Shown here in pieces: positions 1-5,800 of a stretch of 9,969 nucleotides of DNA. How positions within the stretch are numbered: the first letter of the stretch is position 1; each line of letters opens with the position of its first letter. The DNA comes from Planctomycetales bacterium (GTDB lineage: Bacteria; Planctomycetota; UBA11346). The stretch covers positions 1 to 9,969 of the forward strand of contig JANYGY010000021.1 of NCBI GenBank assembly GCA_025362255.1, written 5' to 3'. The position numbers and the translations under genes were made by a program. Under the pieces are notes generated by a model that ran no database searches, had not been told where the DNA came from, and worked only from the letters and a program-made list of their open reading frames with translations.

Positions 1-773
1 GCCAGATCGCGGGGCGCCGGGCCAAAGGCGAAATCGCCAATGATCGCCGCGTAGGGTTCGCCGCCGAACTGGCCGTACTCGGCGGTATAGACTTGACGGT
101 ACAGCCCGGATCGCGGGGTCTCGGGGGCGTCCTCGAAATCCGCCTGCAATTCATCGCGGGTCACGCTGAGCACCCGGATGCGGATGTTCTCCCGCGGGTC
201 CGCGCTGGCGACCAGGCGCGCCAGGCCACGCCATGCTGACTCCAAACGCTGAAATGCCGGATTATGCAAGACCGCATCGAGCTGGCGGCCGAGCAGGCGA
301 TCATAATCGGCAATCTGGAGGTCGCAGAGGCTGTGCTGGTCGGCGGTGGTCGCGGCGCTCTTGGTCTGCGTCAAGCGTTCGCGTTGGGTGATCAACGCCC
401 TCAATTCCGGAATCTGCTGGGCCAGGCGCTCGGGCGTAAAATCCGCCAATGCCGCCACCTGCAGGCTGACGCTTAAGGCCCTGGGCGAGGCCTCAGCGCT
501 GAGCCGATTTTCGACCTGCATCACTAGGCGGATCTTGAGACTGGCGAGCACCGCATCGAATGAGTCACGATCAATCGCCAATGCCGGCCGTTGCTCGACC
601 GGAGTGTCGTCGCTGCGCCCGGTGAAATCCCCCAGCACCAGCAATTTCAACGGCAATTCACGCTCTTCCTGATGATCCCCGACCATCGCCGAGTAGGTCA
701 GGTTCACCCGGCTGGCAGGCGCTTGATGAGCAGCGCTGGACCCGCCGGTCGAAAAGGAGGAGGTGCCGACCAT
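1..773 (-). CDS. tssB-tssC: Type VI secretion contractile sheath protein, TssB-TssC fusion (3' end beyond the window)
   Basis: The translation from the ATG at 773 is open to the left edge (257 full codons). Residues about 21-134 match TssB/VipA: RVNLTY near the start, then ELPLKLLVLGDFTGR (39-53), AIDRDSFDAVLAS (66-78) and DFTPERLAQQIPELRALI (111-128). Residues about 151-257 match the first conserved part of TssC/VipB: AVLHNPAFQRLESAWRGL (167-184), DFEDAPETPRSGLY (212-225), AEYGQFGGEPYAAIIGDF (231-248). There is no stop or frame change between them. The linker is only about 15-20 residues, so the usual TssB C-terminus and the N-terminal region of TssC seem lost. TssB and TssC normally come from adjacent genes and assemble into the cytoplasmic sheath whose contraction drives the Hcp tube. 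The start lies 7 bases after the stop of the upstream kinase gene, with no clear Shine-Dalgarno, which suggests translational coupling. The family call is firm. Whether the TssC part is complete cannot be seen. Confidence 0.87.
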   Translation of the reverse strand, partial: MVGTSSFSTGGSSAAHQAPASRVNLTYSAMVGDHQEERELPLKLLVLGDFTGRSDDTPVEQRPALAIDRDSFDAVLASLKIRLVMQVENRLSAEASPRALSVSLQVAALADFTPERLAQQIPELRALITQRERLTQTKSAATTADQHSLCDLQIADYDRLLGRQLDAVLHNPAFQRLESAWRGLARLVASADPRENIRIRVLSVTRDELQADFEDAPETPRSGLYRQVYTAEYGQFGGEPYAAIIGDFAFGPAPRDL

Positions 774-780
774 GCGCGAT

Positions 781-2718
781 TTACAGATCGTCGGGGCTGC
801 CCGGTCTGGCGCACAGCCGCACGGTGCCCAGTTGGATCAGGTCGCCCGCGGCCAATCCCGTCCAAGCCTCGCCCCGGGTCCGGCGCACGGCCCAGTGGCC
901 GGCCAAGCGGGCGAGTTCGACGCTGCCGGTGGCGCCGGCGATCACCACATCGCAGCCCGGGCCGCCGACGGTCAGCCGCCGGGTCACCAGCGCGTAATGC
1001 AGTTCAGACCGGTTGTGCGGCCGACGCAGCACCACGCCATCGAATGGCACGTCGTTCGCCACCCCGGGATCGCCGTCGGGCACCAGCCGGGCCGGTATCG
1101 GACGGATCGCCAACTGCACCGCGCGCGCCAGCTCGACCACGTACTCGGCTTCGCCTCGCAGCGCCAGCGGCTGCTTGGGTGCAAGGGCTTCGCGTTCACA
1201 GGTGGTGCCGTTGGCGCTCGCCAGATCCTCGATCGTGACCGAGGCGCCGACGCTCAGCGTCAGATGCGCCCGGCTCATTCGGCTACAGGCTTCGCGATGC
1301 GCCTCCTCGGGATAGTTCCGCAGGCAGACATCGACCCCCGGGCCGCGCAGCTTGCCGAAAGTCAGGCTGCGTTTGGCCCAGCAGCAGATCAGCTGGCCTG
1401 CATCACGGGTCTCGCCAGCCCCATCGCCGAACGTCAGCCAGTCGCTGACGATGCCGGTGGCGACCGCTGCGGGCGATACCGCCGCCGCCGCCGCGGCGGC
1501 AATCGCGGCGGCTTTGCCCGACAGATCCATGTCGATGGTGGTGGTGGCGCGCAACCGGGCGCTGCTGTCGGTTTCCAGCGTCGGCAGGGGGACGATCTGA
1601 TCCGGGCGCAGATGCACGCCGGCCAGCGCCTCGATCAGCGCAAGCTTGAGAACACTCGGATCAGCAAAGCGCTGCGCCGGATCTTTTTGCAGCAGGCGGG
1701 TGACGATGGCGGCGGTCGCGAGGGTGATTCCGGGATGCCCACGGCGCACATCGGGCACCGGGGCCACGCAGTGCGCGCGCATGACCTCATGGGTCGTGCC
1801 CTGATACGGCGGGGTGCCGGTCAGGCATTGGAACAGGACGCAGCCCATGCCGTAGAGATCACAACGGATGTCGAGTGACGCGTCGGCGGTGACCTGTTCC
1901 GGAGCCATGTAGAGCGGACTGCCCAGGACGCTGCCAGCGAGGGTCAGCTGCGTGCGGTTGGCGCGATTGGATCTCGCGAATCCGAAATCGGCGAGCTTGG
2001 CATGGCCATCGGCGTTGAGGAAAATGTTGGCCGGTTTCACATCGCGATGGAGCAACTGCTGGCGATGGGCGATCTCCAAGGCGGCGGTGATCTGGCGGCA
2101 GATCGACAGCACCAGCGGCTCAGGCAGCGGCCCATGGTCGTCGAGCACATCGCGCAGATCGCCCGAGGCCATGTATTCGAGCACCAGGAAGATCTGCCCA
2201 GTGGGGGTCAGGCCGTGATCCAGACAGCGCACGATGTGCGGATGGGTCAGGCTGCGCGTGATCCGGGTTTCGCGCTCCAGCCGCTGCACCAGATCGCCGT
2301 GAAAGTTATCGACCTTGGCGGCGGCTGAACTGGGCGTCGGCTCATCGATCCAGATCGCGCCATCTTCATCGAGGGCATATTCGCTGCCGTTGGCGGTGGA
2401 TTCGGCGATCAGGGTTTTGACCACCACCAATTCGCCATCGGGGGCCTCGGCCAACCAGATCCGACCCATGCCGCCCGAGGCGAGGTGCGCCAGCGGCTTG
2501 TACGGGGTGAACGTCACTTCGGGCCCAGGCAGCAAGCGGATCAGTTTGGCGATCTGCTCAGCCGGTAATCCGGAGCGTCCCGGCAACCAGGTGCGCAGGT
2601 CCTGGGGACTGCCTAGTCCACTCATTCGTGGCAACAGTTGACGAGCCTGGGCCGCAGCCAGCAGATGCTGTTTGCGGGCGGCAGCGAGAAAGGCGGTGAC
2701 GGCGCGGGCGGTGGTCAT
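781..2718 (-). CDS. Ser/Thr protein kinase with C-terminal FHA domain, probable type VI secretion regulator (PpkA/Fha-like)
   Basis: The protein is 645 residues from the ATG at 2718. An in-frame ATG at 2805 would add 29 unremarkable residues, and I see no good ribosome site for it. Kinase motifs, in numbering from 2718: glycine loop ASGGMG (80-85, first Gly replaced by Ala), VVVK lysine 101, helix-C Glu about 150, HRDVKPAN from 224, DFG 244-246, APE 272-274, so it should be active. About 45 residues separate Lys101 from the helix-C Glu, including an acidic insert. An Ala-rich linker (about 402-420) leads to an FHA domain (about 450-541) with SRAH (482-485) and DLASANGT. A second FHA-like strand pattern follows (about 561-636: RRLTVGGPGCDVVI, then GLAAGDLIQLGTVRL) without the SRxH and NGT motifs. 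FHA domains bind phosphothreonine. No signal peptide or convincing membrane helix was seen, so it is probably cytosolic. Its position just upstream of the sheath gene recalls the threonine phosphorylation pathway of type VI secretion; the exact target is inference. Confidence 0.92.
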   Translation of the reverse strand: MTTARAVTAFLAAARKQHLLAAAQARQLLPRMSGLGSPQDLRTWLPGRSGLPAEQIAKLIRLLPGPEVTFTPYKPLAHLASGGMGRIWLAEAPDGELVVVKTLIAESTANGSEYALDEDGAIWIDEPTPSSAAAKVDNFHGDLVQRLERETRITRSLTHPHIVRCLDHGLTPTGQIFLVLEYMASGDLRDVLDDHGPLPEPLVLSICRQITAALEIAHRQQLLHRDVKPANIFLNADGHAKLADFGFARSNRANRTQLTLAGSVLGSPLYMAPEQVTADASLDIRCDLYGMGCVLFQCLTGTPPYQGTTHEVMRAHCVAPVPDVRRGHPGITLATAAIVTRLLQKDPAQRFADPSVLKLALIEALAGVHLRPDQIVPLPTLETDSSARLRATTTIDMDLSGKAAAIAAAAAAAVSPAAVATGIVSDWLTFGDGAGETRDAGQLICCWAKRSLTFGKLRGPGVDVCLRNYPEEAHREACSRMSRAHLTLSVGASVTIEDLASANGTTCEREALAPKQPLALRGEAEYVVELARAVQLAIRPIPARLVPDGDPGVANDVPFDGVVLRRPHNRSELHYALVTRRLTVGGPGCDVVIAGATGSVELARLAGHWAVRRTRGEAWTGLAAGDLIQLGTVRLCARPGSPDDL

Positions 2719-2879
2719 GGTACCTGGGTTCGAGGTCGGCGAGTGTGGTGCCGCGACCCTTGCGACAAGCCCGTCTGCGATCGCTGATTGCCTAAATCTG
2801 GCCATTCACTAATCGCTTCGTCCATTTGCCCTGGTACCCAGGGTTTACGAGCAGCCTTCGAGCGAGTCACGAGCAGTCC
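2719..2879. promoter_or_regulatory. Divergent intergenic region with probable promoters for both kinase genes
   Basis: These 161 bases separate the chosen starts of two divergent kinase genes, so both promoters are expected here. The stretch about 2784-2817 is clearly more AT-rich than its surroundings. On the plus strand TTGCCT (2788-2793) and TAATCG (2810-2815) are 16 bases apart, but the second box matches the -10 consensus poorly, so I do not claim a defined promoter. GGTACC followed by GGGTT occurs at 2719-2730 and again at 2833-2845, close to each gene start. ACGAGCAG is repeated at 2847-2854 and 2869-2876, 22 bases apart. No clear Shine-Dalgarno precedes the ATG at 2880; CCAGGTACC before the ATG at 2718 offers at best a weak AGG. 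Confidence 0.4.
2829..2843. repeat. Short perfect inverted repeat between the divergent kinase genes
   Basis: CCCTGG, a three-base spacer TAC, and CCAGGG form a perfect 6-base-arm inverted repeat about 37 bases before the ATG at 2880. It could be an operator half-site pair or a small hairpin in the 5' leader. A related but non-palindromic sequence sits next to the other gene start (2719-2730). No regulator is encoded nearby that would support an operator, so the role is unknown. Confidence 0.3.
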
Positions 2880-5800
2880 ATGAGCAGCGATCCGACCTCA
2901 CATCCCTCTGACGACAAATGGCACGGCGCCGAATCCACCCTGCCGTTCACGCCCGCGGAAAAACACTCTGGCCAACCGGAATCGCCGCTCCCGCAGTCGG
3001 ACATTAAGGCCGAGGGTGACGCCAGGTGGCAAGGCACGGAAGCGACCACGCCGTTCGCCGCGAATGCCGCGACCGCTAACCCCCAGAGCCGCATCACCGA
3101 CCCCGACGCCACGCCGATTGTAGCAAGCCGCTGGCACGGCACGGAACATACCCAGGTCGTTGAACCAGGCGCACCCAAGCCGGTGCCCACTGCGCATCTG
3201 CACCTCACGTCTGAATTCGCCCCATTCGCCGCCAAACGTAGTCGCCGTTCGCCGCGCCAGACCGACGCGACCCCCCCAACGCTCGGCTTTGCCGGGGTTC
3301 AGGCCGAGAGCATCGACGAATGGCATCTGGCCGGCCGTATCGGCGGCCTCACCGGTCAGGTGTTCGGTGATTATGAGCTGGGGGCGATTCTCGGCGAAGG
3401 CGGCATGGGCATCATTTATCGTGCTCGCCAGCGCAGTCTCGATCGGCGGGTCGCGGTCAAGACGTTGGCCTCGAACGTGGCCCAGGATCCGGTGCAGCGC
3501 GGTCGTTTCGAGCTTGAGGCGCGCGCCGCCGGACTCATCCGTTCGCCGCACGTGGTGCAGGTGTTCGCTGCCGGCAGCTACAACGACATCTCCTATTTCG
3601 TGATGGAGTTCATCGACGGGACGCATCTCGGGGCGATCATCGCCGAGCACGCTGAGCAGGATCATTGCGTCCAACCTGACATCGCCGCCGAGTGGGTGCT
3701 GCATTCCGCCCGCGGTCTAACCGCTGCTGCGAGTCACGGCATCATCCATCGTGACATCAAGCCGTCGAACCTGCTGATCACCATCGATCGGGTGGTCAAG
3801 ATCGCCGACTTCGGCATTTCCAAGATCCAGGGCCAAGGCGATCTAACGCGCACCGGCACCGCCATCGGCACCCCCAGCTATGTCAGCCCTGAACAGGGCC
3901 GCGGCGAGGTCTGCGATCAGCGCACTGACATCTACAGCCTGGGCGTGGTCTTTTATGAACTGCTGACCGGCAAGAAGCCGTTCACCGGCGAAACCCCCAA
4001 CGCGGTCATCTATCAGCACAACTACGCCGAGCCGCGCCTGCCGCGTGAACACGATCCGGCGATCCCCGAGCACTATCAGGCGGTGGTCCTCAAATGTCTG
4101 CAAAAAGACCCGGCGAAACGTTATCAATCGGCGCTTGAACTGGTTCAGGATTTAGAGCGCATCAAGGCCGGAAATCTGTCGATCACGGCAGTTTTCAGCG
4201 CCAAATATGGCACCGGGGCCGATGAGGCGATGCGCCGTTATCTTGGCCGCAGCCGGCGGTGGGTGGCGCCATTAGTGGCAGCGGTGGTGCTGGTTTCAGC
4301 GAGTGCAGTGGGCGGTTTGTGGTGGTGGAACAACGACGCCAACATGCGTGCTGAACAGCGTCGCGAACTGGATCGGTTGCGCACCGATTTGCGTGGCGTG
4401 CTCGATGTCGCGACGCCCTTGCCGCCGAGTGCCGCGGCCGACATCGATCGCCTGGCGACCATGGCGGGCAGCCAGGACCCCGATGTGATCCGCTGGCGCG
4501 GCAAACTGAAACGAGTCGACGAGCTGACCAGCCGACTCGGTCGGCTCGATGAAGCCACGCTCGCCGGGGCTGCGCTCGCCGGTGAAGCGCAGGCCGATCT
4601 CAATGCCTTGACCGTGCTCGTCGGCGACAGCTATCCGGGCATGGACCGCTGGCGCACCAAGCTGCAATCGACGACCGCGGAGCTGACGCGTCTGCGCGAC
4701 AAGCTGACTCAATTGGATCGGGTCAGCGAAGTGACCATCGCCTTGCAGGAAGACCTCGCCGGTGAGCTCGGGCGCTTCACGTCATTGGCCGGCGACAAGG
4801 ACGCCGATCTCGGCCGTTGGCGGGCGCGCATCGCCGCCACTGCTGCGCGCCTCGGCGTGCTCAAGCTCGCGCTGGTGGCGTACGATGACGCAAATGCCAC
4901 GCGCAACGCCGCCGAAAGCCGCCAGCTCGATGCGCAACTGGATGAATACCTCATGCTGCGCGGCGCGGATCATGTCGATGATGACGGCGCGCGCTGGCAG
5001 CAACGCGTAGCCGCCGAACGGGCGCGTCGCGACACTCTACGCACCAACCTCGCTCAACTTGACCAGGCGACGGTGTTCTCCGAATCCGCCCAGGTGCGCT
5101 TGGCCACCGATCTGGCGGCATATCAAAACATGGTTGAAGTCGCGGACAGCGATCTTCTGCGCTGGCAGCGCAAGCTCAGTGAAGCGGGTCGCGTGGTGTC
5201 CTCGCTGCGTACTTCGCTGCACGCGTTGGATCGCATCGACGACCTCATCGGAGATCAGCTCGACGCCGCGCGGCGTGATCTCGACAACCTCCGCCCGCTG
5301 ATCGCGAGCGATGACGCCCAGGTCAAGACCTGGAGCGCGGCGCTCACCCAGACGGATGCGCGGCTCAAGGGCCACCGCGCTGCGTTGGCGGTGCTGGACC
5401 AAGAGGCCGAGGTTCCGGTGACCCGCGCCCAGCAGCTGGCCGCCGAGGCCGCGATCACCGAATTGGATCGCCGGCAGATGCTGGCTGACGACGCCAAAAT
5501 CGCCTACCGCAAACGGCTGATTGCGGAAAGCGATCGTTTGGCGGACATGAGGAAACGCTTGGCGATCGCCGACCAGCCCGAGGTCGACATCACTCCGGCG
5601 CTGGTCGACAGCGTGCTGCTGTATGGCCGGTTGGCGGGGATCGACGATACCGATTACCAGCGGTGGTACGGGCGGGTGGTGCGCGCGGTGCAATTGCGCG
5701 ACGTCTTGTCGACTCTTGAGGTGGTCGGTCCGGTGCCTGATCGAGCACGGGAACTGTTGGCGGAATATGCGGCAATCATGGGACAGGATGATCGCCATGT

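Noticed and set aside
1481..1513. GC-only palindrome and GCC run
   Set aside because: The 14-base palindrome at 1487-1500 is explained by the alanine codons of the linker between kinase and FHA domain.
1466..1520. Ala-rich stretch of the kinase-FHA protein as a membrane helix
   Set aside because: It is mostly alanine with few bulky hydrophobic residues, and a helix here would place the FHA domain outside the cytoplasm. A flexible linker is more likely.
763..1878. Long plus-strand open frame preceded by a good-looking AGGAGGAGGT site
   Set aside because: It lies wholly antisense to the kinase-FHA gene, whose motifs are unambiguous. The translated product is a Gly/Ala/Gln/Arg-rich composition typical of a shadow frame. 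The purine run is the complement of TCC codons (TSSFS) at the start of the sheath gene.
2719..2805. Extension of the kinase-FHA protein to the ATG at 2805
   Set aside because: The extra 29 residues show no conserved feature or ribosome site and would leave only about 74 bases for divergent promoters. It remains possible.
2898..3704. 268-codon minus-strand open frame opposite the N-terminus of the large kinase
   Set aside because: It is antisense to the kinase tail and catalytic domain, is Arg/Gly-rich, and shows no family motif.
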